64,000 bases of DNA from Malurus cyaneus samueli (lineage: Eukaryota; Chordata; Aves; Passeriformes; Maluridae), in the NCBI GenBank assembly GCA_009741485.1, contig CM019218.1:51752618-51816617 (forward strand). The letters run 5' to 3'. Shown here piece after piece: positions 22,101 to 33,595 of this stretch; the first letter of the stretch is position 1; every line of letters starts with the position of its first letter. Below the pieces are notes generated by a model, which was not told the DNA's origin, made no database searches, and saw nothing but the letters and a program-made list of their open reading frames with translations. The position numbers and the translations under genes are program-made.

Positions 22101-23860
22101 CCCTGAGCTTCTTCTCATGTGATCCTGATACACTGGCAATATGTGAGAGCCTTGGGACTCCTTAGGGAAGCAGACAGGGCAGGGCAAGGCTGGGAAATTC
22201 CAGGAGAATATGGGGTTTTGAATTCCAGTTGTGGGAGGGGTAGCAAGGTAATGCAAGGCAAGGGAGGCATTCAAGGGCAAGGTGAGACAAGTGGTGGCTT
22301 TGCAAAGCAAGGCAAGAGGGAATTAGTCAAGACAACGAGATTCCTGTAAGGAGAAGGATATGAAAGGCTTGACCTGGGCAAATGGGAAGTGAAGTCTGAT
22401 GGGCAATGGGTGAGGAAGTCAATGCAAGGCAGTGGAGGGAAGGCAAGCCCAGGAAAAGCTATAGACAGGACAGCAAGGCAATGGAAGGTGTGGGGAAGCA
22501 ACGCAAAGTAAAGGAACGGGCAGAAAAGGCACAGAAATGAGGTGTAGGCACTGGGGAAAGGAAGCAGACAGGTCAGGGGTGGGGCAGCTCAAGAAGTGGT
22601 CCTGCAAGGAAATGCAAAGCCATGGAAGATTAGCAGGGCATGACAAGGAAACTCATGGGTTGCCAAGGTAAGGCAAGTGACAGGTTTGTTCAAGGATTGT
22701 TGGTACACAAAAATGGCCAGGACTGACTGTTCTATCTTGCCTTGATCTCACATGGGCCTTCTTTAATCAGCACTTAAAACACTTGGATTACCTGCTTGCC
22801 TTCCTATGCAAAAGAACTGTCATTCTAGTCCTGGAACCCAAGGGTGAAATGTGGATTGCCGGTCCAAAATTCAAGACGTAGAAAGATGGGTGCCAGAAAA
22901 GCTGCCAGGACAGACGGGTGTGCTTGCATGTCACCTCTACTGGCTTTCTCAGCACATGCTTCTGAAACATGTAGCTGAAGGACTTGAGAGTCATAGGAGG
23001 AGCAGGCAGGGCAAGGCAAGTTGAAGAGATTCTGTGAAAAGAGGGGTCTTGAATTCCAAGTGGAGAGGGGGTGAACAAGGACATGCAACACAAGGAATGG
23101 CTTCAAGGGCAAGACAAGAAGTGGTGGGTTGGCAAGACAAGGCAAGGGAGTGGTATGCAAGTCAATGAGAATCCTGGAAGGAGAAGGAAAGGTGAGGTTT
23201 GGCCTGGACAAATGGGCAGTGAAGTCAAGCTGGGGGATGGATGCAAGTCAATGCAAGGCAGTAGATGCAAGGAAGGCCAAGGGAAGGATACAGATTGGAG
23301 AGCAAGGCAATGCAAAGTGTGGGAAAGGAAGGCAAAGTAAAGGAATGATCAGGAATGACAAGGAAATGCAAGGCTACATAGGAAAGGCAAGGCAAAAAAC
23401 ATGAAGGTGGGTGAGGTAGACGAGGTGATGGGTGTCCTCAGAAAAACATTCCATGCACATCAAGGCCAGAAAAGTAGAAGTAGGGAAGTCAAAGTGGGAG
23501 TTGGGCGAGCAAGTCAATGCAAGGCACTGGAATGGTAGGAAGGGCAAGGGAAGGACATGGTTGAATCAGAAAGGCAAATAAAAGGAATGGTCAAGAAGGA
23601 GAAGAAAATGCAATGTTGGATAGGAAAGGTAAGGCAATGTAAGGGAGGTGTAGGCGACATAATTGGTGTCCTAAGGGGAAAAGTCCATGCATGGCAAAGC
23701 CAAGAGAAAAGTGGAAGAGAAGTCAAGGTGAGGGATGGGTGAGTACAGCTGAGAAATAAAGGAAATGCATAGCTCCAGTGTGTGTGTGTGAAATTTGCAG
23801 GGTGTAAAGTGAAGAAAGCATTGATTTAATGTGATTGCAGAGTAAATGGACATTTTCAAA
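22100..23860. repeat. GGCAA-rich diverged tandem repeat
   Basis: Pentamer-like ggcaa/gcaag phrases dominate. A block near 21830-22060 recurs at 22680-22900, giving a higher-order unit of roughly 850-900 bases. No gene seen. Confidence 0.65.
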
Positions 23861-25969
23861 TGTTAGCAAAAAGGTTGGAGCACCCTTTCCCTCCTGGCAC
23901 ATCTGTGCATGAGAGATGTAGCCAGAATCTTCTCCATTTAGATTCAGACTGCAAACAGCTCACAGAATGTGATGGTGCACACAGCTGGGAAGGAAAGCAA
24001 GCAGAATTTACATGTTTTGGCAAAAGCACATTGTTTGTGCGAGAAGGAGATGGACGTATGGGACTCTGGCAATAGCACAATACACTCAGGTGAGAAACAA
24101 ACTGCAGAGCTTCAGTGCGTGCTCTGAAGAGGAAAGGTTGCAAGGAAAAGGCAAAGGGACAGGTCAGTGAAAGCTTTCTGTCCTGGATCATTGAGCTGTT
24201 TGCAGTGGAACCGCTGTTGGGTTTTGCTGAGGACTCTGCGGCACTGAGACCACGTGCTTTTACATGGAGCTGAGAAGGAAAGTGAGAATCACTCGTACGT
24301 CTGCCAGAGTTTGTAGGCTGCAGTGGGAAGGTGAAGGCCAGGCCTGACTTTTGGCTGTGACACTTGTTGCAAGGAAGCAGCTGCTGGATGTTTTATGCTT
24401 TTTGGGGTCTGCAAGAGTGAACAACTACGCTGGTACCTAGACCTCGAAGGAAGGCGCACATTTCCAGTTCAGGGACGCAATTCACGGGGTGCAAATTAGA
24501 CTTTGAGCAAGGAAGATCATTCTCAGCTGACACTGCTGTCCTAGAAGAGGCAAGTGCTATGCACTTTCCTTCTCACCTCTAGGTACTGTGACCTTCGGAC
24601 ACTCCTGCAGTGTGAATCCTAGCTGAAAGGTTTCCAGCTACAGCTCTGTTGTGTTTCCCAATGCCTCTTTGAAGATTACGCTTTGAAAATCAAAATTTTT
24701 AGTTGTCTCTAACAAAAACTTTAGAAACAGCTTTATTTTAGAAAATGAGGCAACCTGTTGAGTGTTACTACTAGAGCTTGTAGTTGATACACTAAGTTTG
24801 CTAATACCAGATTTTGGATACAGCAGGTGAGAGAGCAGTGAACTCTTGGTACATTAAAGCAAGGTAGCAGCAGACTTTTGATACATGAGGTGAGCAAACA
24901 ACAAACTTTTATGCACCAATTAAGTAGGCAGTAAACTTTTCGAGCATGTCAGCAATGAACTTTATGAACTGGATGTGACAATTGCCACTCTCAAAACCCT
25001 TTCTAAGCAAGTGGCCAACCAGTCATGTGTAGCTGCACAGCTGAAATATACACAGTGCTGTAATCTTTGCTGTTCTGTGCTGTCTCTTGCTTCCCTGGCT
25101 GCCCCTGTGAGGCTGCTCATGTTCTCTCAGACACCACCATCCTCCTTGACTCTGGTGCTGGCTGCCACAGCCCTGGTCCCTCCCTGGCTTGCTTAACTGC
25201 TCTCAGAGAGACCAGAGAAAGACCTATTGCACTCGACACAGACAACCCACATTGCACTCTAGAAGTCAGCATGGACCATAGTGGTGGTAAACCCTTTCCT
25301 CTGCTTCTCGTGGTTATTCTGGACATTTTTCTTGCTTTTCTATTTTCTCTCTTTTTTTCTTATCGTCTATAAAATAAAATAAAGTTGTGTTAACAATTTT
25401 GGATCCCAATATTTAACCTTGTTTGTGTTTAAATCTCAGTTTTGGCTTATGTTTAGAACCTAGTTCCTTCCAACAGTTGTGGATCGAGGCAAACTTGCTT
25501 CTCCTCCCCTTAAGTGCATCGAAACAGGCTCGCTCCAAGAAATGTGACAGGAGACAGAACTTTCGCTGCCCTTGCTCTTCTTGGCATTTGAAAATTTCCA
25601 TTTGCACCACAGGCAGGCACCATTCACTGTCCTCCTAATAAGCCGGAAAGTGCATACATACTGTGACGCTCTGTTCTTTAATGCAGTTTAGGTTTTGCAT
25701 ATGTCTAGATTGCAGTGGTCTGTTGGAAATCTTGGGGACAGAAGTACTGGTGCAGAAACTGTGTCTGTCCTGAGCCTTGCCTTTGGCACCCTCCCTTGCC
25801 TTGCATTACCTTGCTCCTCCCTCCCCCACCTGGAATTCAAGACCCCTTTTCTCCTAGCATTTCCAGGACTTGCCTTGCCCTGCCTGCTCCTCCTAGAATT
25901 CTCAAGGCCTTCACATACCCTCAGTGTTTCAGGAGTGTATGTGAGGCACTGTTACATGTTCTGGAGGAT
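23861..25969. repeat. Diverged satellite-like sequence with a possible env scrap
   Basis: Mostly diverged versions of the same motif family. At 24975-25050 a frame reads TLKTLSKQVANQS, and at about 25290-25370 a hydrophobic frame ends just before an AATAAA-rich stretch. This might be the end of an env gene, but the evidence is weak. No intact gene. Confidence 0.4.
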
Positions 25970-26519
25970 GCCTATGCGCAAAAAATCTCGAAGACACAAT
26001 TGTGATTGCAAAGCAAGTTTTATTTTATTAGTTGGTGTAGCATATAATACACACCAACCTCCGGATTCGTGGGAAGCTGCTGAGCAGAAGGAGACAGAGC
26101 ATGGTGCTCAGGGGGAAGGGGCAGGTAGTCTACGCACCTTGAGGGCATCACCTGGATCAAAGAGGCATATATCATGTACTCCTCACCCCCTCCACCCCAG
26201 AACCATGCCTTTTATCTCCTACTCTGCAGTGGAATTTTTCCAGTTACGGTGTCATCTCATGCATGAGATAGGGCTACGGTGGCTCATGATACCACCTATA
26301 TGATAACAGCTCCCTTATACATTGTTCCTCTTCCGTGGGTTACCTTCCTATCAGTTGACCAATACATTGTTTCTCTTAAGGATTGAGTTCCAATCAGTTA
26401 AACAATGTTTTCTTCATTGTCTTTTCTTCATTGCCTTTTCTTCATTGTCTTTTCTTCAGTATCCTGACGACATGCACAGCAATGGCCCAAATATGACAGG
26501 ACCTTAGACATGACTTTAG
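25970..26519 (-). mobile_element. LTR remnant (partner of 19345)
   Basis: Left part matches 19345-19625. AATAAAA is read on the minus strand near 26018-26030. A 17-base unit (ttttcttcattgtc-like) is repeated about four times at 26410-26460. The right boundary is unclear. Confidence 0.5.
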
Positions 26520-26852
26520 AAACAGGCAGCCTAAGGACATCATGTCCAGCCAAACCCATCTGTCTTCACAGCATTTGTCTGGCACCTAGCCTTACATGTC
26601 TTTAATTTTGGACAGGCAATCCAAATTCCACCTTTTTTCTCTCTGACCTAAATGGCAGGGTTTTTTGCCATTTAGGAAGGAAAACAAGTAGAAGCATTTC
26701 TGGTGCAGATTAGAGACACACCATATAAGATCAAGGCTGTACACAACAGTCTGTCTTGATTGCTTTTGTGTATCAGGAATCCTAGAAAGTACTTGTCCTG
26801 TGCCTTTCCCTGTCAACCCAACAGTTTCCTTGCCTTGCCCTGCTAACCCTCC
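26520..26852. repeat. Large inverted repeat, right arm, part 1 (left of provirus)
   Basis: Reverse complement of about 21790-22100. It continues at 34403 on the other side of the provirus; 26843-26852 followed by 34408 onward restores the order seen in the left arm. Confidence 0.75.
26848..26852. repeat. Target-site duplication, left (cctcc)
   Basis: The same five bases occur at 34403-34407. The uninterrupted homologue in the left arm (near 21778) has the phrase only once, which proves insertion and fixes its length at five. Confidence 0.9.
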
Positions 26853-27888
26853 TGTCTCGGTTTTGAGACAAATGTTTTCAGAGAAAAACGTTCCAGAGAA
26901 ACGTTTCCCCTGAAATGAAAATAAATTTGATAATTTTTCCCCCCACCAACAGAAAATAGATACTGGGCAAAAAAAGTGAAGAGAAAAAAAAGTAATTTAT
27001 TAACACAGTGCCCACAGGACACAGATAAAAAGTAACGGTTGTTCAAAAGAAAAACCCTCCGCCACGCGGTGCCGACAAGATGGCGCCGCGACAAGATACA
27101 GAGTAACGGTTAGCTATTCAAAACCCCCGCCACGCGGTGCCGACAAAATGGCGCACTCCGTCCCGGAAAAATCAAAACAAAAAGAAAACAAACCACGTTT
27201 GCGCGCCGCTCTCTCCGTAACGTCGCAAAATAGGAGAAGTGAAGACTATTAGGTAACCCTGTGTGACCATCAGTCTATGATAGTGTCATGTCGCCATAGT
27301 GCACAGGGTATCAGAGCGACATGCTTCAGGTGTTTCCTGCGTGCCAGCCCTGAGGTATCGCCCTTCCGACGTATAATCACCCCAAAGAGAAGGTGTGAAA
27401 CCGCGCAGCAGAGGTTTTTACTCACCGGACTACGCTTCTCTTCACTGGATGGAGGTGGCTCCTAGGTCGACAGGATCGGGTTCGGGATGAACCGAAAGTG
27501 TCTGAAGGAGAAGCGCTGACCGCAACTGCTAACAGGCCTAGAACTGAGCCCTACACGTCAGATAACGCACAGGCCACAGCAGGAGATGTAGACGTGCTGG
27601 ATCTCTCGAGGCTGCAAAGGCCTCCCACGTTGATGTGGCAGAAACTCTGGAGGCAGAGCGCGCGCATAGCTGCGACAGACGCTTGAGGACCCTGTGTGGA
27701 CATGTTGGCAGCTGATGAGCGGAATGTGCTTTTTGTCAAACCAGAGCTCTCCTTCCTGCGACTATGTCATGCGTATTTCCCAGCAGCCCGCGGCTCTTCC
27801 GGTTACACTTAAAGATACAGTGTATCTTTTGGGCGTATATGCCAACAGAAAAGGAAAGACAAAATTGGCAAAAAATCGAACCAGGACA
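26853..27888 (-). repeat. 3' LTR of the provirus, right part corrupted
   Basis: 26853-27230 matches 33596-33955 closely, with an AATAAA on the minus strand at 26996-27001. From about 27230 agreement collapses, then recovers at 27790-27870 (gatacagtgtatcttttggg). The result is about 230 bases longer than the other LTR, with scattered insertions. Confidence 0.8.
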
Positions 27889-29090
27889 TCATCTGCGAAT
27901 CGATTTATATCTGTTCAAGTGTTGGAATTTCGTACAAGAATGCCTATAACTGAGACTGTTTAACTTTAAAACAACATGTAAAGAGTGTAGTAAACATTTG
28001 ATCTGCTGCCTAGGTAGATGACAGAACGAAATAATTACAGCTCCGCATCGCAGAGCATAACCGGATATCAATCGTATTTCATCCACATGCCTCTACATAT
28101 GCTGCCGCTTTCTACACTCAAGATACTCAGAGTGCCTCCCCTGAGGTGTACAGACGAACGAGTTATCCATCCCTCCGGTGCGCGCGTGCGTGTGGCGCAT
28201 AGTAGGCAACCATCGGACCACAGTGTAGATGCAGAAGAACGCATCGACGCCGCATGGAGTTATTCGCATTTTGCCAGGACGTGATCCTCTCAATCCGACA
28301 CATTTGTACTTCTCGCGTAAAAGTAGCGCTTTTGCAAGACTGTTACTAGCTGGGGACTGATGTGTCTTCCGATCTACTGTTCGTGCAGGAGTTCCGTCAC
28401 TGGGCAGGGGCATGGCGGCTCCTCGCATTTGGGACACTCATGCGCTTGCAGGTCCTCACCCATCACGGGTAGGCACGATATTTGCTAGAGTTGCTGTTCC
28501 ACAGTGTGATTATTTGTGAGACGTACCTCGCAGGACCCCGATGGCTCTGGTTAGAGGTCGGATTACTTCAGTGGTCATATGTCAACCGTCTCACCAGCGT
28601 TATGCCACGACGTAGCGACAGTGCTCGCTGCCCCATGGTAAATGCGAATGTATCGGGGTCACCCCCTACATGCCATGTCCTAGCCCAGGGTGTGTAGTAA
28701 GGCGTGTCCTTTGTAGTTATGAGGTCCGCGGTTGTCAGATCTGATTCGTGCTGGAAGATGGACAAGTATAAGTCCACTGGCGCAGTGCACAAGCGTGGCT
28801 CGATTATAGTCATTACATCCACCGCAGCTGCGCTCCAGCTCACCGCGGCACGGCAAGCGTAAGTGGCTGACTCGAGACTACCAGGGTAGGTCTTCGCAGA
28901 CCATCCTAGTGCGACTGAGCTGCGTCTCACCCAAAACATTCGATGGTTGGAGATTACCCTGTACTCATGCCACTGGCCCTTGTATGTGTGATGAGCAAGC
29001 CAATCACCCATAGCGGCGTTGAAATCACTTGCCGTGAGGTCCTTGGTGACATGGCTGGCAGTGTGATGTAATCTATCTGCCAGCCTCTCC
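27231..29090. other. Block of unreliable, insertion-rich sequence
   Basis: Over this block the 3' LTR and the end of integrase should be readable but are scrambled by frequent small insertions and substitutions, with CpG far above the rest of the element. Islands such as ccctgggctagga or gatacagtgtatc survive. Both sides return abruptly to clean sequence. No gene call inside it can be trusted. Confidence 0.7.
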
Positions 29091-29092
29091 GT

Positions 29093-30240
29093 CTATACTT
29101 GTCCCACTTCCCCATACCACAGGGGCTTCACCCGTTTGGCCTGCTTGATGGCAGCGCATGTCTCACAGTCGTGGATAACCTGGGAGATACTATCCATGGT
29201 TAGATCCACCCCTCGGTCTCGTGCCCACTTATATGTGGCATCTCTGCCCTGGTGGCCTGAGGCATCATGGGCCCATCGAGCTAGGAACAACTCACCCTTG
29301 TGCTGCCAATCCAGGTCAATCTGGGACACCTCTATCTTTGCAGCCTGATCTACCTGCTCGTTGTTCCGGTGCTCCTCATTAGCCCGACTCTTGGGGACAT
29401 GGGCATCTACATGGCGGACTTTCACGGGTAGCTTCTGCACCCGGGCAGCAATGTCTTTCCACTCTTCAGCAGCCCAAATCGGTTTTCCTCTACGTAGCCA
29501 ATTGGCCTTTTTCCATCTGTCCAGCCATCCCCACACGGCATTGGCCACCATCCATGAATCGTGTAAAGGTAGAGCTTTGGCCACTTTTCCCTCTCAGCAA
29601 TGTCCAAGGCCAGCTGGATGGCTTTGAGTTCGGCAAATTGACTTGATCCACCTTCTCCTTCTGTGGCCTGTGCTACCTGTCGTGTAGGGCTCCATACAGC
29701 TGCTTTCCACTTTCGGTTCATCCCGACGATGCGACAGGACCTCAGTGAAGAGAGCGTAGTCTTATCCTCTGCTGGCAGTTGGTGTATAGTGAGCTTCCTC
29801 AGCCCGGGTCATTGTTCTGTTTCTCTCATCAGCAAGACCAAAGTCTTCACCTTCAGGCCAATTTGTAATTATTTCCAGGATCCCAGGGCGATTCAGGTTT
29901 CCTATACGGGCGCGCTGAGTGATGAGGCATCCATTTGCTCCAGGTAGCATCGGTGGCGTGGTGGGTAGAAGGGACCTTTGCTTTGAACATCCACCCCAGC
30001 ACTGGTAATCGGGGTGCCAGGAGGAATTGGGCTTCAGTGCCAATCACTTCTGAAGCAGCTTGGACTCCCTCATAGGCTGCCAAGATCTCTTTCTCTGTTG
30101 GGGTATAGTTGGCCTCAGACCCTCGGTAGCTTCGGCTCCAGAATCCCAGTGGCCGGCCTCGAGTCTCACCAGGGACCTTCTGCCAAAGGCTCCAGGACAG
30201 ACCATTGCTCCCGGCTGCAGTGTAGAGCACATTCTTCACC
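29093..30240 (-). pseudogene. ERV RNase H and integrase N-terminus
   Basis: Minus-strand frames at 29853-30239 and 29093-29584, in different phases, cover the RNase H domain (TEKEILAAYEG; HDSWMVANA; HVDAHVPK) and the integrase zinc-binding domain (HDASGHQG then CETC). The integrase catalytic core would continue below 29090 but lies in the unreliable block. The frame changes show breaks in pol, whether real or from sequencing. Confidence 0.8.
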
Positions 30241-30415
30241 TCTGGTCCTGTCCTGACTGGGCCGAGAGCTACTGCATGAGCGATTTCCTGCTTGATCTGG
30301 GAAGCTTGCTGCTGTTCAGGCCCCAGTGGAAATCATTCTTCTTGCGGGTCACCAAGTAGAGAGGGCTCACGATCTGGCGTATTCGGGATGTGCATCCGCC
30401 AAAAGCCAATGGCAC

Positions 30416-31330
30416 CTAAGAAAGCTTGTGTTTCCTTTTGCTGGTCGGTGGAGACATTGACGTGATCTTATTGATGACCTCTGTAGGGATCTGACGCCGT
30501 CCATCTTGCCACTTTACCCCAAGAAACTGGATCTCTCGAGCAGGTCCCTTCACTTTGTTCCTTTTTATAGCAAAGCCGGCTTTCAGGAGAATCTGGATGA
30601 TCTTCTCCCCTTTCTCAAATACTTCTGCTGCTGTATTCCCCCACACAATGATGTCATCGATATACTGAAGATGTTCCGGAGCCTCACCCTTTTCCAGCGC
30701 AGCCTGGATCAGCCCATGGCAGATGGTGGGGCTGTGCTTCCACCCCTGGGGCAGCCGGTTCCAGGTGTACTGCACACCCCTCCAGGTGAAAGCAAACTGA
30801 GGCCTGCACTCTGCTGCCAGAGGAATGGAGAAGAACGCGTTGGCAATGTCAATGGTGGCGTACCACTTGTGCTTTGGACTCCAGCTCGTATGGAGCTCCA
30901 GCATGTCCGGCACCGCAGCCTCAGCGGTGGAGTCACTTCATTTACGCCACGATAGTCCACAGTCAATCTCCATTCTCCTTCAGATTTGCGTACAGGCCAG
31001 ATGGGGCTGTTGAAGGGTGAGTGGGCCTTGCTGACCACCCCTTGGCTCTCCAGCTCACGGATCATCTTATGAATAGGAATCACAGCATCTCTGTTCGTTC
31101 TGTACTGCCGGCGGTGCACTGTTGATGTTGCAACTGGAACATGTTGGTCTTCCACCTTGAGGAGTCCAACTGCAGATGGATTTTCGGTCAACCAGGCAAG
31201 GTGTTTAATTGCTTGATGCCATCTGTCTCTACAGCAGCTATTCCAAAAGCCCACCTGAATCCCTTTGGGTCTTTGAAATACCCACTTCGGAGGAAGTCTA
31301 TTCCCAGGATGCATGGGGCCTCTGGACCAG
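30416..31330 (-). pseudogene. ERV reverse transcriptase, frameshifted
   Basis: Two overlapping frames (30709-31314 and 30416-30913) together span the RT fingers and palm. The first holds SPFNSPIWPVRK and LTVDYRGVNEV. The second holds the first catalytic Asp in TIDIANAFF and the YIDD box at about 30653-30664. A frame break lies near 30910 and another near 31340 at the protease-RT junction. Confidence 0.85.
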
Positions 31331-31591
31331 TTACAATGGGATGTTCCTCCACTCCTTTCCAGTCAGGCTCACCTCAGCTTCCACCAGAGTCAGGTCTTGT
31401 GATCCTCCTGTCACACCAGCAATAGAAACAGATTCTGTCCCAACATGTCGCGAAGGAAGGAGTGTGCACTGCGCACCAGTGTCAACCAAAGCCTCATATT
31501 TCTGTGGTTCTGCTGTGCCAGGCCAACGAATCCACACAGTCCAAAAGGCACGGTTCTCCCTTGCCTCTGCCTGGCCAGAGACAGGGCCCCT
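31331..31591 (-). CDS. ERV retropepsin-type protease
   Basis: Open in the same frame as gag, directly after the TAG at 31592-31594. It carries the aspartic protease signature ALVDTGAQCTLLP. The frame ends at 31331; the remaining C-terminal part (CILGIDFL) is in another phase, so a one-base break is present. Role: maturation of retroviral polyproteins. Confidence 0.8.
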   Translation of the reverse strand, partial: RGPVSGQAEARENRAFWTVWIRWPGTAEPQKYEALVDTGAQCTLLPSRHVGTESVSIAGVTGGSQDLTLVEAEVSLTGKEWRNIPL

Positions 31592-31594
31592 CTA
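31592..31594 (-). other. In-frame TAG between gag and pro
   Basis: The gag stop is TAG, and the next 86 codons stay open into the protease in the same frame. This is the arrangement of elements that make Gag-Pol by stop-codon readthrough rather than frameshifting. Confidence 0.7.
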
Positions 31595-33094
31595 GCACTG
31601 GTTGTCATTCCTCCCCTGGGCATACATTGCAGATGTTCCTTCCAGGGGGTTGGACATGTCATTCTGCCTTCCGTTATACTGGGCAGCTTGGTTGTGGGAC
31701 ACCGGGGCTACTTCTCTTCTGGGGAAGCTTCCTCTCTGAGCATTGCCATTCTTCAATTCATGCACCCGTGCTGCCAGGGCAGAGGTTGGTTTTCCATCCC
31801 ACCTTCTCATGTTTTCCCCATGCTCACGCAGGAAGTACCAGAGGTTTGTTCGTGAAGTGTATTCTCCTTGTCTGGCAGGGGGACGTCTGCTCCTGGTGAT
31901 AGGCCCTCTGGTCTGAACGGATGCAATTTGGAGAAGGCCTTCTTTAATCTCTTTCCTCAGCTGCTGATGATTCTCCTCCATTTTGTTCTCCACTTTCTGT
32001 ATACGTTCTGACAGGCTTGTTTCCACAGCTGAAATTCTTGCATGTGTGGGGCCATGCACAGTATCTGCATATGCACGGAGCTTTTTCGCCACAGCAAGTA
32101 CAGTCTCATCCCCTTCATTGCATTTCATCATCGCTAAAGCAGAGGCATATTCTTGTGGCCCAAGTCGCACAAGTTTTAGCCACATCAGCGGTGTGCATTT
32201 TACCATGTCTGGGCTCCTAATTGTTTGATCATTTGAGAAGATGATCTCCGACACTGCCAGCTCTCTCAAGCATTTAATCCCCTGTTCTATGGTCTTCCAG
32301 AAAGTCTGATGGATCTGGAGATCTTCTACACACATATATCTTTCCCTCACACTTTTTAGGAGCCGGGCCCAGAGACTGAGAGGTTCAGACCCCCTTGCCA
32401 TCCCTTGGTCAATAGCAGCATCACCTGACAGGGATCCCAACTGCATCGCTTCACCACCATCCAGCATAATATTATCACCTGCGGTGTCCCAGACGCGGAC
32501 CAGCCAGCCCAATAAAGATTCATTAGGCTGTCTTTTGTAATCTACCCTTAAGCCACGAATGTTTTCTGGGGTCAGAGACTCAACAATAACTACCGGTTCA
32601 GATTCCCCTGCTAGCTGTGAGGTTATTGGCTGCCCATCATCATCTACAGGGCGAACGGATTTGGTTTTGTGTTTCTTTCTCTGGATAGGGGCAACTGCTA
32701 CTGGCGTAAGCTCACTGTCTGGTTTAGCTGCAGCCTGAGTGACTGGGGTGTCTGCTGACTTGTCCTTTGGTCCCTCCGGCTCTGTCTCCTGCCCTACAGC
32801 ATTGAGCAGTGTGCGATAAACATTAGCCAGGACCCAGCATATTGCAATGAGCTTCTTTTCCTTACAGTTCTCATTGCATTTCTCTTTCAGATATTTCCCC
32901 ACTTCAGCTGGGTTCTGAACTTTTTCAGGCGGGAAGTTGAAAGCTATTGGTTCAGAAAATTCTTTCAGTAATTGGCCTATATTTTCCCATATCCCACACC
33001 ACTCAGATTTTTCCACACATGGGGGAGGTGTCTGGGTAGCCCCTCTGGAAATCTCAGCTCTGATTTTAGAAATGCTGCAGACCATATAGAGCAT
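31592..33094 (-). CDS. ERV gag polyprotein (500 codons, intact frame)
   Basis: A 500-codon frame without interruption. The middle carries an acidic/Pro-rich segment and a capsid-like helical region, with a coiled segment further on (KVENKMEENHQQLRKEIKEG). The C-terminus is basic and Asn/Gln-rich, and no CCHC zinc knuckle is visible. The true start may lie upstream, since another frame is open at 33134-33415. Position between the primer binding site and protease supports the call; sequence-level gag assignment is by context. Confidence 0.7.
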   Translation of the reverse strand: MLYMVCSISKIRAEISRGATQTPPPCVEKSEWCGIWENIGQLLKEFSEPIAFNFPPEKVQNPAEVGKYLKEKCNENCKEKKLIAICWVLANVYRTLLNAVGQETEPEGPKDKSADTPVTQAAAKPDSELTPVAVAPIQRKKHKTKSVRPVDDDGQPITSQLAGESEPVVIVESLTPENIRGLRVDYKRQPNESLLGWLVRVWDTAGDNIMLDGGEAMQLGSLSGDAAIDQGMARGSEPLSLWARLLKSVRERYMCVEDLQIHQTFWKTIEQGIKCLRELAVSEIIFSNDQTIRSPDMVKCTPLMWLKLVRLGPQEYASALAMMKCNEGDETVLAVAKKLRAYADTVHGPTHARISAVETSLSERIQKVENKMEENHQQLRKEIKEGLLQIASVQTRGPITRSRRPPARQGEYTSRTNLWYFLREHGENMRRWDGKPTSALAARVHELKNGNAQRGSFPRREVAPVSHNQAAQYNGRQNDMSNPLEGTSAMYAQGRNDNQC

Positions 33095-33572
33095 TCCTAC
33101 CAGATAAACATCAGGAAAGTAGCATCTTTAACATCAGGGGAAACTGAACATCTCAAAAGGTGATGTGCCAGATTTGAAGGGGAAAAAGGAGATGAAAGGC
33201 TGGGAAACATCATCCCCTATTTTTCCTTCAGCAGACTGGCTATAATTACTAAAAATACCCCAAAACAGGTTACTCAGACTAGGACGAAGAAATAACATAT
33301 AATACCAGCTTTGAAAAGCTCCCAGTACCTCTCTTAAACTTTTATAAATCATCACTACGCACCTATAAATATAGCACACGAATTTGTGTCCCTGATCTAT
33401 AAAATCTCCATGCAAGGGACAAAATTGTCCCTATATATGGATAGGCAAATAGACCTAGAGACCAAAATGACAAAATTACTTCAAACAGCATGTTGACTTC
33501 TAACGAGAAACAAATTCCAAGCATTTAAAACCAAAATACAATTATTACAATTTTCTCTTCACTTTTCAAGCC

Positions 33573-33590
33573 CCAAAACGTTGGGCGCCA
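33573..33590 (-). other. Primer binding site, Lys-tRNA type
   Basis: On the minus strand, five bases inside the 5' LTR, TGGCGCCCAACG begins an 18-base match of the type complementary to the 3' end of tRNA-Lys(1,2). The tail differs slightly from the standard form. Confidence 0.8.
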
Positions 33591-33595
33591 AAATT

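Noticed and set aside
28568..29011. A 147-codon frame with apparent complexity
   Set aside because: It lies in the scrambled block where integrase should be; islands of integrase-like sequence interrupted by insertions explain it.
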